Below, piece after piece: positions 43,019 through 50,695 of a stretch of 64,000 nucleotides of DNA. The DNA lies in contig JACQPN010000009.1 in NCBI GenBank assembly GCA_016207515.1, positions 1 to 64,000 of the forward strand. Reading direction: 5' to 3'. The notes beneath the pieces are model-generated. The model was not told where the DNA came from. It was given only the letters and a program-made list of their open reading frames with translations, and did not search any database. The translations under genes were made by a program, and so were the position numbers. The first letter of the stretch is position 1; the number at the start of each line of letters is the position of its first letter. The DNA is from Euryarchaeota archaeon. GTDB lineage: Archaea; Thermoplasmatota; SW-10-69-26; JACQPN01.

Positions 43019-44065
43019 ATGGCCGAGGGAGTTTCGGACGGTGATACCACGTCAGACCCCAAGGGCCCGATCATCCAATCCTCTAGGCAGATTTCCGCAT
43101 CGACAATGATTCTGGTCCTCATTTCCGCCATCGCCGGCGGCGCGATCACTTACGCGATCACGGACACCGACTTCGCCCCGCCCTTCGGCGGCGCGTCCGC
43201 CCAAGGGGCCGCCAAGATCCGTTCCTACTCCCTCGACATGGTCGCCACCGACATCGAGGTCGGCGAAGGCACGGTCTGGCACGCTTGGACGTTCAACGGC
43301 AGCGTCCCCGGTCCCATGCTAGAGGTGATGGTCGGTGAAACGCTCCGAGTGACGGTCCACAACAAGCACACTCTTACCCATAGCTTCCACACCCACGTCT
43401 CTCCCTACCCCCTCGAGATGGACGGGAGCCAGATCAATACGATCACGGGCGTGGGCGCCGGCGCGATGATCCCTCCGGGCGGCGAATACACTTACGAATA
43501 CCGACCCACGCTGCCAGGGCTCTACTACTACCACTGCCACAGCGCCGACGGCGACATGATGATCAGCCAACACATAGCGCAGGGCCTGTACGGCGCGATA
43601 ATCGTGAAGTCTCCCGATGAGCCGCAGGTACGTGACGAAGTCGTGTTCATGGCGGAGATCGGCAGCAAGGTGGACGGGGACAACAGGCCCTTCTTCATCA
43701 TGAATGGGAAGGGGATTCCCGGCGGGGAGCACACGTTGGAGAAGATCTTCGCAGAGAAGGGGATCGACGGAGTGGTCGCACAATTCGGCAAGACCGTCCC
43801 CGCCTTCAACGGCAAGATAGGCGAGACCGTCAGGTTCAACGTGGTGAACATCGGGGACCAGATCCACAGCTTCCACCTCCACGGCATGAACATGGTCCGC
43901 GACGACGACCCCCAAAAGATCGTGACGGCCAACGTGCTACAGCTCGTGCCCGGCGGCGCGGGACGGTTCCTCGTGACGCCCACGGAACCGGGAGTGTGGC
44001 TATTCCACTGCCACGTCGTGAGCCACGCCGACATGGGGATGATCGGCGTCTTCGTGGTGGGTTGA
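43019..44065 (+). CDS. Two-domain multicopper oxidase (type 1 copper in both domains)
   Basis: A 348-residue membrane-anchored oxidase. Helix at about 29-48, then domain 1 with HSFHTH (121-126), His-Cys-His 172-174, His185 and axial Leu (GLYG), and domain 2 with HSFHLH (283-288), His-Cys-His 330-332, His336 and Met341. Two complete type 1 sites plus the His pairs for the trinuclear centre fit a type A two-domain oxidase. It is unlike NirK at 48868, which has only one Cys. ATG 43019 is the longest form; the operator/TATA spacing suggests ATG 43106 (MILVLISAIAGG), which still keeps the helix. Substrate unknown. Confidence 0.87.
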   Translation: MAEGVSDGDTTSDPKGPIIQSSRQISASTMILVLISAIAGGAITYAITDTDFAPPFGGASAQGAAKIRSYSLDMVATDIEVGEGTVWHAWTFNGSVPGPMLEVMVGETLRVTVHNKHTLTHSFHTHVSPYPLEMDGSQINTITGVGAGAMIPPGGEYTYEYRPTLPGLYYYHCHSADGDMMISQHIAQGLYGAIIVKSPDEPQVRDEVVFMAEIGSKVDGDNRPFFIMNGKGIPGGEHTLEKIFAEKGIDGVVAQFGKTVPAFNGKIGETVRFNVVNIGDQIHSFHLHGMNMVRDDDPQKIVTANVLQLVPGGAGRFLVTPTEPGVWLFHCHVVSHADMGMIGVFVVG

Positions 44066-44119
44066 GGCTTCGGCGGATGTCGAGGACCCGCCGGGAGCGA
44101 GGCGAATCGGTATGAAGCC

Positions 44120-44139
44120 GATTCTCTTCCATGAGAATC
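44120..44139. promoter_or_regulatory. Shared 20-bp inverted-repeat operator, site E (perfect)
   Basis: GATTCTC-TTCCAT-GAGAATC, a perfect inverted repeat and the type sequence of the family. TATA box TTTATAAG (44161-44168) begins after a 21-nt gap. It controls the eight-gene operon starting at 44248. Confidence 0.78.
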
Positions 44140-44247
44140 ACGTCCGTGAAACAGCGTTCCTTTATAAGGTGAGGTTGACGGCGAGCTTGTACATGTGAGT
44201 GCGGGACCGGGTTCCGCGAAGGAATCGCACGACATAGTCGTGGTGTC

Positions 44248-44460
44248 ATGGACAAAGACGCGCGCACGATACTGGCTTGGACGTTCGCCGGCCTCACGAT
44301 GCTTCTTCTCTTCGCTGCCTTGACAGGTTCCCTGGCCGCTCCCGTGGGTTCGGGGCTCTTCGGGCAGTTCGCATGGGTCTATGCGGGCGTCGGCGTAGCC
44401 GTGTACCTGCTCCTGGTGATCATCCATCCGGGCCAAGGCAAGACCGGGGTGGGACCTTGA
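44248..44460 (+). CDS. Small two-helix membrane protein
   Basis: A 70-residue protein with helices at about 8-30 (TILAWTFAGLTMLLLFAAL) and 42-62 (WVYAGVGVAVYLLLVII). No charged or cofactor residues of note. First gene of an eight-gene operon in which every following gene starts within the end of the previous one. Function is not recognised. Confidence 0.62.
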   Translation: MDKDARTILAWTFAGLTMLLLFAALTGSLAAPVGSGLFGQFAWVYAGVGVAVYLLLVIIHPGQGKTGVGP

Positions 44461-44909
44461 GAGGGCGGACCATCGTGATCCTCGTCTCTCTGGCGTTCGT
44501 CCCATTTGCGGGGTGCGTCACGGTCGAGCCGACGCGTGCGGCTGATCTTCGCGTCACGGCCGCGTGGCAACCTTGGGGAGACGACCCGATTCCTCACCTC
44601 ATACTGAACGTCCATAACCGGGGGAACGCTCCTGCCCAAGTCGGACCAGGCGGGTCCGAGGTACGGATCTCCGGACCAGGCGCCATCGGCGAGATCGCAT
44701 GGCCCATGATGTGGGGCGACAGCGGATTCGCGCGACCGATAGAGCCGCAAAGTTCGATCAGCATCCCCCTGCATCCACGGATGGGCATGGATGGCCGGTT
44801 GGGCTTCGCCATCGACCACATGTGGGGAACCGCCGTGCCGCCACCCCCCGGAAAGTACGCCGTTTGCATCGCGGATTCCTGCGCCGACGCGACGTTGGTG
44901 GACGTATGA
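44457..44909 (+). CDS. Met/His-containing lipoprotein
   Basis: A 150-residue lipoprotein with FVPFAGC lipobox (Cys20). The start is TTG 44457, overlapping the previous stop as TTGA. The beta-sandwich domain has Met/His groups WPMMWGD, HPRMGMDG and IDHMWG that could bind Cu(I), and a Cys pair in VCIADSC. It resembles neither PCuAC nor cupredoxins by motif. A copper-handling role is suggested by the operon (YHS, ferritin-like) and neighbours only. Confidence 0.6.
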   Translation: MRGRTIVILVSLAFVPFAGCVTVEPTRAADLRVTAAWQPWGDDPIPHLILNVHNRGNAPAQVGPGGSEVRISGPGAIGEIAWPMMWGDSGFARPIEPQSSISIPLHPRMGMDGRLGFAIDHMWGTAVPPPPGKYAVCIADSCADATLVDV

Positions 44910-45208
44910 GCGTCAAGAAGACGCGGACGAACGGCATCACGGGCACGGTGGTCGCGATTACGGCAGGTTTCATCCTCCTCGCGACGGCGATTGCGTTGGG
45001 GACCTTCTCGGCGGGCGGTTGGGGCACCGTCATGGGACTCATGTGGTTCTGGTTCGCGATCCCGCTCCTCGTGGTTCTCCTCCTCGTCGCCTTCTTCGTC
45101 GACAAGGTCGAGCAGATGAGCAGGCGTCGCAGTGACGAGCGCCCGGGCGCAAGCCTGCCTTCGACGAAGGATCACGACGACGCACGGGTCCAGGAAGTGC
45201 CACGTTGA
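44906..45208 (+). CDS. Small two-helix membrane protein with charged tail
   Basis: A 100-residue protein: helices at about 11-33 and 41-63, then a hydrophilic tail (RRRSDERPGAS...). ATG 44906 overlaps the previous stop. Similar in layout to the first gene of the operon. No family recognised. Confidence 0.6.
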   Translation: MSVKKTRTNGITGTVVAITAGFILLATAIALGTFSAGGWGTVMGLMWFWFAIPLLVVLLLVAFFVDKVEQMSRRRSDERPGASLPSTKDHDDARVQEVPR

Positions 45209-45726
45209 CCGATGTGGAGACGGGCGAGACGGAGACGGGCGCGGCGGAGACCATGCGTCGCAACCGCGTCGCGGCACAGATACTCCAGGAATACCTCGAT
45301 GGCCGCTTTCTCCCACCGTTCGTCGCCGGAGAACCACGGCATTTGGGCGCGGCGTTGGGCGCGACGGCCATCGGGGAGGAGATCCTCGGCATGCTCGCCG
45401 CCGTGTATGGTGTCACCCAGTGGGATTTCGACTCCTTCAAACGCCACGTGCTTGAGGGAGCTCTCCCGGCCTGGAAGAGGGACACCGTCCTCACGGACAG
45501 CGGAACCGTCGTAAAGGTCCGAAGCACGATCTGTCCGCTCGAGCCCGAGGCGCGTCTTGATCCCAGGATCTGCGACATGTGCAAGCTGACGCAAGAGATC
45601 CTGATCAAAGGCGCGGCAGGGCCTGAGATCCTTGACGCCACCTTCACGCACACCGTCGCGAAAGGCGACCCAAGCTGCGATCTAGTGATCCGACGGAGGA
45701 GCGCCGATGCCGCGCGTCGATCGTGA
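45205..45726 (+). CDS. Cys-rich sensor-like protein, copy 2
   Basis: A 173-residue paralog of the 42299-42796 protein: matching helical part (LDGRFLPPFVAGEPRHLG), VYGVTQWDFDSFKRHVLEGALPAWK (parts VYGVTQWDFDSF and EGALPAWK) and Cys pattern STICPLEPEARLDPRICDMC and GDPSCDLVIRR. Start TTG 45205 (TTGA overlap). Found in the operon under operator E, while copy 1 is under operator C, so both are in the same regulon. Role as redox or metal sensor is inferred. Confidence 0.65.
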   Translation: MTDVETGETETGAAETMRRNRVAAQILQEYLDGRFLPPFVAGEPRHLGAALGATAIGEEILGMLAAVYGVTQWDFDSFKRHVLEGALPAWKRDTVLTDSGTVVKVRSTICPLEPEARLDPRICDMCKLTQEILIKGAAGPEILDATFTHTVAKGDPSCDLVIRRRSADAARRS

Positions 45727-46657
45727 TGAATCGGCCGAAGTGGGAGCGGCGATCGAAGGATTGACACGCATGCGCGACCAGGCTCCCGCCGGGCGAAAGG
45801 CGGCGCCACTCGCGCTCCGGAAGATTCTGTTGGCGATCGACGAATTCGAGGGGTCGCAGAAGGCGATAGCCTGGACCCCAGCTCTTGCCGGCGCGTTCGG
45901 TTCGAAGGTCCTTGTCGCGCACGTGCTCCCGTCGGCCGTGCCCTCGGCCCCCATCGATTTCGGTTACGGTCTTGGCGAGTCGGCGTCGCTGCTCCAAGAA
46001 CTGTCAAAGCGAGGGCAAGGCACTGTGGATAACGCGCTTGGAGTCCTTTCAAGACACGGGGTCACGGGCACTCCACTCTTTTCGTCAGGGCACCCGGTCG
46101 CAGAAATCGTCCGGCTCGCCAAGAATGAACGTGTCGACCTCGTCGTCGTCGGATCCCACGGACGAGGCGCTGTGGGCCGCCTCCTTCTTGGAAGCGTCGC
46201 TGACGGGGTGAAGAACCATGTGCGGGCAAGCGTCCTCATCGCGAAGGGCTATCCGCCGCCCGAACGCATCCTCGTGGCGACCGACGGCTCGCGGGCAAGC
46301 AAGAGGGCCGCGGCCCTTGGGATGCGGCTTCGACGCGCGTTTGACGCTTCAATGACGGTTCTTCACGTGGCCGACATGCTCCTTTACGGGCCGCCCGAAA
46401 CCGGACGAAAGGCCTTCGAAGCGGCCTTCGAGGGCCTGGACCCGGTCTGGAACGAGAGGAAGATGACATTCGACATCGAATCCGGGCACGCGGCCGAACG
46501 CATCATCGAACGCGCAAGACTCGAAGAATCGGATCTTGTGATCCTTGGCTCCCGGGGCCTGTCGCCGTTGAAGACCCTCGTCGCAGGAAGCGTGAGCGAT
46601 CGCGTCTCCCACGAGTCCAACACGTCAATCCTCATCGTCAAGGAGGCATCCCGTTGA
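45707..46657 (+). CDS. Tandem universal stress protein (two UspA domains)
   Basis: A 316-residue cytoplasmic protein with two Usp domains. Domain 1 (about 38-185) has KILLAIDEFEGSQKA and the ATP motif VVGSHGRGAVGRLLLGSVADGV. Domain 2 (about 186-316) has RILVATDGSRASKRAA and LGSRGLSPLKTLVAGSVSDRV. The start at 45707 overlaps the previous gene by 20 nt. Usp proteins bind ATP/AMP and respond to stress, often to metals or energy shortage. Confidence 0.9.
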   Translation: MPRVDRDESAEVGAAIEGLTRMRDQAPAGRKAAPLALRKILLAIDEFEGSQKAIAWTPALAGAFGSKVLVAHVLPSAVPSAPIDFGYGLGESASLLQELSKRGQGTVDNALGVLSRHGVTGTPLFSSGHPVAEIVRLAKNERVDLVVVGSHGRGAVGRLLLGSVADGVKNHVRASVLIAKGYPPPERILVATDGSRASKRAAALGMRLRRAFDASMTVLHVADMLLYGPPETGRKAFEAAFEGLDPVWNERKMTFDIESGHAAERIIERARLEESDLVILGSRGLSPLKTLVAGSVSDRVSHESNTSILIVKEASR

Positions 46658-47187
46658 GATCCGACCTCAATGATATCCGGCTACTGAAACTGGCAGAACT
46701 CTATGAGACCGCGTTCGAACAGTTCATCATCGAACTGGCGGCACGGTTCGTCGACGACGAAATGATCAGGTCCAAGCTTTCTGCCCTGAGCGCCCCCGAT
46801 GATCGTCATAGGGAGAGGATCGTCAAGGAGATGGAACGTCTCAACGCGCGGATAGACCCGGCCGACCGCGTCGACGTGATGAGGGCCGCGCTCCTCGACA
46901 TCCGCGATGTGGAGACGGCGGCCCGCGATTTCTACATCCGACAGGCCGACAACGTCCGCGACGTTCGCGTCGCCCGCCTGTTCCATGACCTGGCACGGGA
47001 AGAGGAAAGGCATCGGAGGATCGCAGATGAGGCCATCGCGATGGCGGATCAAAGAGCCGGCCGCGTCCTTTCAGGCGAGACGCTATCCGAGGAGCTAAGG
47101 ATCATGACGGACCCGCACGATTGGGCAAAAAGCGGCGGCCACGGCGAGCGGCATAGGCGAGAAAAAAGGGAAAGAGGCGCGGCATGA
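46654..47187 (+). CDS. Ferritin-like/rubrerythrin-type helical protein
   Basis: A 177-residue helical protein of the COG1633 kind. Candidate di-iron residues are in LYETAFEQFIIELAARF, DRHRERI, VETAARDFYIRQAD and REEERHRRIADEA. A basic tail follows. Start TTG 46654 overlaps the usp stop. Could store or detoxify iron or scavenge peroxide; the first helix lacks an obvious ExxH, so metal binding is uncertain. Confidence 0.68.
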   Translation: MRSDLNDIRLLKLAELYETAFEQFIIELAARFVDDEMIRSKLSALSAPDDRHRERIVKEMERLNARIDPADRVDVMRAALLDIRDVETAARDFYIRQADNVRDVRVARLFHDLAREEERHRRIADEAIAMADQRAGRVLSGETLSEELRIMTDPHDWAKSGGHGERHRREKRERGAA

Positions 47188-47351
47188 ACGGCGTCCCCGT
47201 TGCCCGCGACCCCGTCTGCGGCATGCTCTTGCCGGCCTCCGAGTCCACGCTGGCGAGCCACATTGAGGCCAAGACCTATTATTTCTGTTCAGAATCCTGC
47301 CGCACGCGCTTTGGCGCTCGCCCCGCGGCCTACCTCGAGGCGACAGCATGA
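47184..47351 (+). CDS. YHS-domain small metal-binding protein
   Basis: A 55-residue protein with DPVCGMLLPASES and YYFCSESCRTRF: the CGM motif plus CxxxC and the aromatic YYFC are the YHS/TRASH-like pattern found in copper ATPases and copper chaperones. ATG 47184 overlaps the previous stop, and its own stop overlaps the next ATG. Its presence among copper genes suggests Cu binding or sensing. Confidence 0.82.
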   Translation: MNGVPVARDPVCGMLLPASESTLASHIEAKTYYFCSESCRTRFGARPAAYLEATA

Positions 47352-48127
47352 CGACAGACGTTCACGGGCGGACTCCCCGGGCGATCGTCCGCGTCCGGGA
47401 TTACAAAACCACGCGGCTTGACGGCGGCACGCTCATCGTAAGCATCCCGCACGTTGGGGACGCAGGGGTTCTCCTCACGGATTTTCTTCTCGAACAGCAC
47501 GCCATGGACCAGGTCGCCGGCGTCGACTCCGACGCGTTCCCTCCGATCGCCTCGTTGCGGGGCGGAAAGCCGCGTTGCCCCATGAGGATCCACGCCGACC
47601 CCCGCGCGCGCGTCGCGGTGCTCCGATCCGATTTTGAGCCACCGTTCCTCCTCTGGCGGTCCATCGGGCGCGGCATCCTTGACTGGGCGGCCTCGAAGAA
47701 GATCCAAAGGATCGTCGTGGTGGACGGGATGACCGCGCAGTCGACCCCTAACATGGGCCCACCCCGCGTCCTGTTCGTCGCCACGTCGAAGGAGACCCGT
47801 TCGGCGGCCCTTGATGCCGACCTTGCTGAGTTCGACACGGGCGTCGTCGGAGGCATCGGCGCGGTCCTTCTTCTCGAGGCACGGTTCCAGGGCGTCGATG
47901 TCGTGGCCCTTTATTCGGAGGTGCGCGAACCCCTTGACGACGCGCGCGGCGTCGTGTCGCTTGCAAACGCCTTGCCGCATTTCGTCCCTGGCTTGCACCT
48001 TGACATGGCGAGGTTGACCGGTGATATCCGCCGGGTCGAAGCGGCCGTCGGCGCCATCCGCGCCCAAGCAACGGGCATCCTCCAGGATCTGTCCCAAAAG
48101 GAAAGCGAATCGCCGATGTACGGGTGA
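47348..48127 (+). CDS. PAC2-family (proteasome assembly chaperone-like) protein
   Basis: A 259-residue protein: GGTLIVSIPHVGDAGVLLTDFLL, IVVVDGMTAQ, VLFVATSKETR and GGIGAVLLLEARFQGVDVVALYSE match PAC2 (PF09754), a family found widely in archaea. Role in proteasome assembly is known for the eukaryotic member; in archaea it is not settled. Last gene of the stress operon. Ends before operator F. Confidence 0.82.
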   Translation: MTTDVHGRTPRAIVRVRDYKTTRLDGGTLIVSIPHVGDAGVLLTDFLLEQHAMDQVAGVDSDAFPPIASLRGGKPRCPMRIHADPRARVAVLRSDFEPPFLLWRSIGRGILDWAASKKIQRIVVVDGMTAQSTPNMGPPRVLFVATSKETRSAALDADLAEFDTGVVGGIGAVLLLEARFQGVDVVALYSEVREPLDDARGVVSLANALPHFVPGLHLDMARLTGDIRRVEAAVGAIRAQATGILQDLSQKESESPMYG

Positions 48128-48268
48128 GCGCGGCATGGAGGACGCCGTGGAAGGTCTTGAGAGCCCATCACCCTGTCCCGTGTCGTTTGGATCGGATTCC
48201 CGCTTCCTCACCGTAAGGGCCGTGCAGGCGAGTGATGCGCCTGGCAGGGCCCGGCGCGTTCAGACTCG

Positions 48269-48288
48269 TATTCTCAGCTTCGATATTC
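48269..48288. promoter_or_regulatory. Shared 20-bp inverted-repeat operator, site F
   Basis: TATTCTC-AGCTTC-GATATTC: six and five of seven matches, and notably similar to site G. A CCTTAT element near 48322 starts about 33 nt downstream, roughly one helical turn more than the 21-nt gap seen elsewhere. It precedes the Met-rich membrane protein at 48342. Confidence 0.5.
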
Positions 48289-48341
48289 GCGGTGGTCCTT
48301 ATCGTCACTCGACGCCCGACTCCTTATGGAGTGAATCGTTG

Positions 48342-48764
48342 ATGACAGAGAGAGCCAACATGATCCGCTGGAGTTTCGCGCTGTCGGTGGTCGGCGGCGC
48401 CCTCATCCTCGCCGGAGGATTCGCCATGGCGACGATGTCCTACGTCGCCCCCATGGCCGGATTCGGGGTCGGCGGAATGATGGGCATGATGGGATACTAC
48501 GGTGGGGCAGCCGCTGCCGAGCGGATGGCGCTATGGGTGATGGGCTGGAGTCTTGCCACTGGCATGGCCGTGGTCTATGCAGGAATGCAGACCACGAGGC
48601 AACCAGAGGCCGCTTCGTTCTGGGGCGTCCTAATCATCGCCATGGGCGCTTTGAGCTTCCTCGGAATGGGCGGTTTCATGCTCGGCGGCGTCGCAAGCAT
48701 TGCTGGCGGAGCGCTTGCGGTGGCCGCCTCGAGTGGGGACCCTCGCGCCGGCCGATCTCATTGA
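48342..48764 (+). CDS. Met/Gly-rich four-helix membrane protein
   Basis: A 140-residue integral membrane protein with helices near 10-35, 60-80, 88-105 and 110-130. The loop between helices one and two is GVGGMMGMMGYYGGAA, so seven or eight Met face one side of the membrane, a pattern common in Cu(I)-handling proteins. ATG 48342 is chosen over the upstream frame because operator F and promoter lie before it. No family recognised; copper-linked role is inference from the operator and from nirK next door. Confidence 0.6.
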   Translation: MTERANMIRWSFALSVVGGALILAGGFAMATMSYVAPMAGFGVGGMMGMMGYYGGAAAAERMALWVMGWSLATGMAVVYAGMQTTRQPEAASFWGVLIIAMGALSFLGMGGFMLGGVASIAGGALAVAASSGDPRAGRSH

Positions 48765-48794
48765 TGGTGATCGGCGGAGCGCATGAGCCATGCC

Positions 48795-48814
48795 GATTCT
48801 CAGTCTTGATTATC
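48795..48814. promoter_or_regulatory. Shared 20-bp inverted-repeat operator, site G
   Basis: GATTCTC-AGTCTT-GATTATC: seven and five of seven matches. TATA box TTTATATG (48836-48843) begins after a 21-nt gap, putting the transcript start at about 48866-48868, the first base of the nirK GTG. Confidence 0.72.
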
Positions 48815-48867
48815 AACTTGGTCAGTCGGTAACTGTTTATATGCCATGACGCTGGCCCTATTGGTCG

Positions 48868-50283
48868 GTGGACTACAGAATGAACACCAGATTGCGTTTC
48901 AACGGATCCGTTTGGAGCATCTCAGTAGTATTGCTTGCCGTGTCAGTGAGCGGCTGTATCGGTCAGCAGCCGACCGACGGGGACTCCGGTAAGTCCGGGG
49001 GCGGCGGGACCGCCCATGTCGAGATGATAGATCTCAAGTTCACCCCCGAGAACCTGACTGTGGCCCCAGGGACCATGGTCGTTTTTACGAACCACGATGC
49101 AGTGCAACACACCGTGACGCCGACCGACCGGGCGCTCTGGGGCAGCGATGGCAGCGGCGACGACGTCGGAAAATGGCTCACCACCGGCCAGTCGTGGTCC
49201 TTCACTTTCACGAAGACGGGTACTTTCCAGTATTTCTGCATCCCGCACGCCGGCAAGAACTCCACCGGCGTGTGGCGGGGAATGGTCGGTAGCATCATCG
49301 TTTCGCATTCGGCCTCGGCAAGCACGGGGTCTTCCAGCTCGTCAGGCAAGGCCGTTCCTGCCACCACGGTCGTACCGTCGCCGATCGCGCCGGCGCGCGC
49401 CCGTGCCGGCGCGGACGGGGTGGTGCATCTTGCTTTGGAGACGCGAGAGGTCGACGGCAAACTCGCGGACGGCGTGGGTTACACGTTCTGGACCTTCAAC
49501 GGGACCGTCCCGGGTCCGATGCTCAGGATCGGCGTCAACGACACCGTCGAGCTCACACTCAAGAATTCGGCGGATAGCACGATGCCACACAGCATCGATC
49601 TCCACGCGGTGACCGGGCCGGGAGGAGGCGCGGCGGTCACCCAATTGAGTCCGGGCGCATCGGCCTCATTCACTTTCAAAGCCTTGAACCCGGGACTCTA
49701 CGTCTACCACTGCGCCTCGGCGCATATTCCGAGCCACGTGGCGAACGGGATGTACGGGTTGATCCTAGTCGAGCCTGACGGGGGCCTTCCACCCGTGGAT
49801 AGAGAATTCTACGTCGTCCAGGGCGAGTTCTACACCGATGGCGCGCTTGGCGCCAAGGGCTTCCAGGGTTTTTCACTGTCAAAGCTCCTTGACGAAGAGC
49901 CGGAATACTTCCTGATGAACGGGATGGTGGGGGCCCTCACCGGGTCGGGCGCCCTCAAAGCGAATGTGAACGAAACGGTCCGTATCTATTTCGGAGTGGG
50001 GGGCTTCGTCCCATCAAGCTTCCACGTGATCGGCGAGATATTCGATCGGATCTATCCGGAAGGCGGCACACCCCCGGTCGCGAACGTGCAAACGACCCTG
50101 GTCCCGGCCGGTGGAGCGACGATCGTGGAGTTCAAAGTCGAGGTCCCGGGCACTTACCTACTCGTCGACCATTGGCTGACGCATGCGATCGACCGGGGTG
50201 CTGCGGGCCACCTCGTGGTGACGGGAGATGAGGACCGGGAAGTCTTCTCCGGGACGTCGACGGGCGCCGGCTCGGGGCACTAG
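48868..50283 (+). CDS. nirK: Copper nitrite reductase NirK with N-terminal cupredoxin domain
   Basis: A 471-residue lipoprotein (VSGC lipobox, Cys30). Residues 50-147 form a cupredoxin with His81, Cys124, His127 and Met139. After a Ser/Pro linker comes NirK: type 1 copper His241, Cys282, His290, Met295; type 2 copper His246, His281 and His435; catalytic Asp244 (HSIDLH) and His386 (SSFHVIGEIFD). All catalytic residues are present, so it should reduce nitrite to NO. The fused cupredoxin can pass electrons in, as in Hyphomicrobium NirK. GTG 48868 is leaderless by promoter position; ATG 48880 is the alternative. Confidence 0.93.
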   Translation: MDYRMNTRLRFNGSVWSISVVLLAVSVSGCIGQQPTDGDSGKSGGGGTAHVEMIDLKFTPENLTVAPGTMVVFTNHDAVQHTVTPTDRALWGSDGSGDDVGKWLTTGQSWSFTFTKTGTFQYFCIPHAGKNSTGVWRGMVGSIIVSHSASASTGSSSSSGKAVPATTVVPSPIAPARARAGADGVVHLALETREVDGKLADGVGYTFWTFNGTVPGPMLRIGVNDTVELTLKNSADSTMPHSIDLHAVTGPGGGAAVTQLSPGASASFTFKALNPGLYVYHCASAHIPSHVANGMYGLILVEPDGGLPPVDREFYVVQGEFYTDGALGAKGFQGFSLSKLLDEEPEYFLMNGMVGALTGSGALKANVNETVRIYFGVGGFVPSSFHVIGEIFDRIYPEGGTPPVANVQTTLVPAGGATIVEFKVEVPGTYLLVDHWLTHAIDRGAAGHLVVTGDEDREVFSGTSTGAGSGH

Positions 50284-50597
50284 GGCGCTTTCCCTGCTCC
50301 GCTGCCTTCCCAGGCCCGCCTGATGTCGTCGTGCATGTCGCGAAGGCGATGCGCGAGTGAGTGGAGGTCATCGCGGGCCATCGCCAACCGGCGATCCGGC
50401 AGATGGGACGCGATGACGTCGAGGCGGCGTTCCGCGCGCGCGATTTCGGCGCGCGCCTCGTCCATCAGGAAATGCGCGGCTTCCGCGTCCTGGCCGATGC
50501 CGCACCAGATCGCCCCCTCGTCGAAATGTTCACAATTGGAACAGCTCGGTGGTCGGGAAATCCCGATCCGGCCGCGCGACTCGGTCGTACGAGGCAT
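50280..50597 (-). CDS. Small zinc-finger/coiled-coil protein
   Basis: A 105-residue protein. PPSCSNCEHFDEGAIWCGIG has three Cys in a CxxC...C pattern with His nearby, followed by a long charged helix (ARAEIARAERRLDVIASHLP...DDLHSLAHRLRDMHDD). A TATA-like CATGTTAATG about 30 nt upstream and convergent overlap of only 4 nt with nirK support it. Function unknown. Confidence 0.55.
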   Translation of the reverse strand: MPRTTESRGRIGISRPPSCSNCEHFDEGAIWCGIGQDAEAAHFLMDEARAEIARAERRLDVIASHLPDRRLAMARDDLHSLAHRLRDMHDDIRRAWEGSGAGKAP

Positions 50598-50695
50598 AGA
50601 TCTTGGTTAGAGCGACGGTCATCATTAACATGACTCCTAACGTTCATCTACGGGCGTCACGGCGGGGAGGCGACGGTAGAGGAGAGGGTTTCCAG

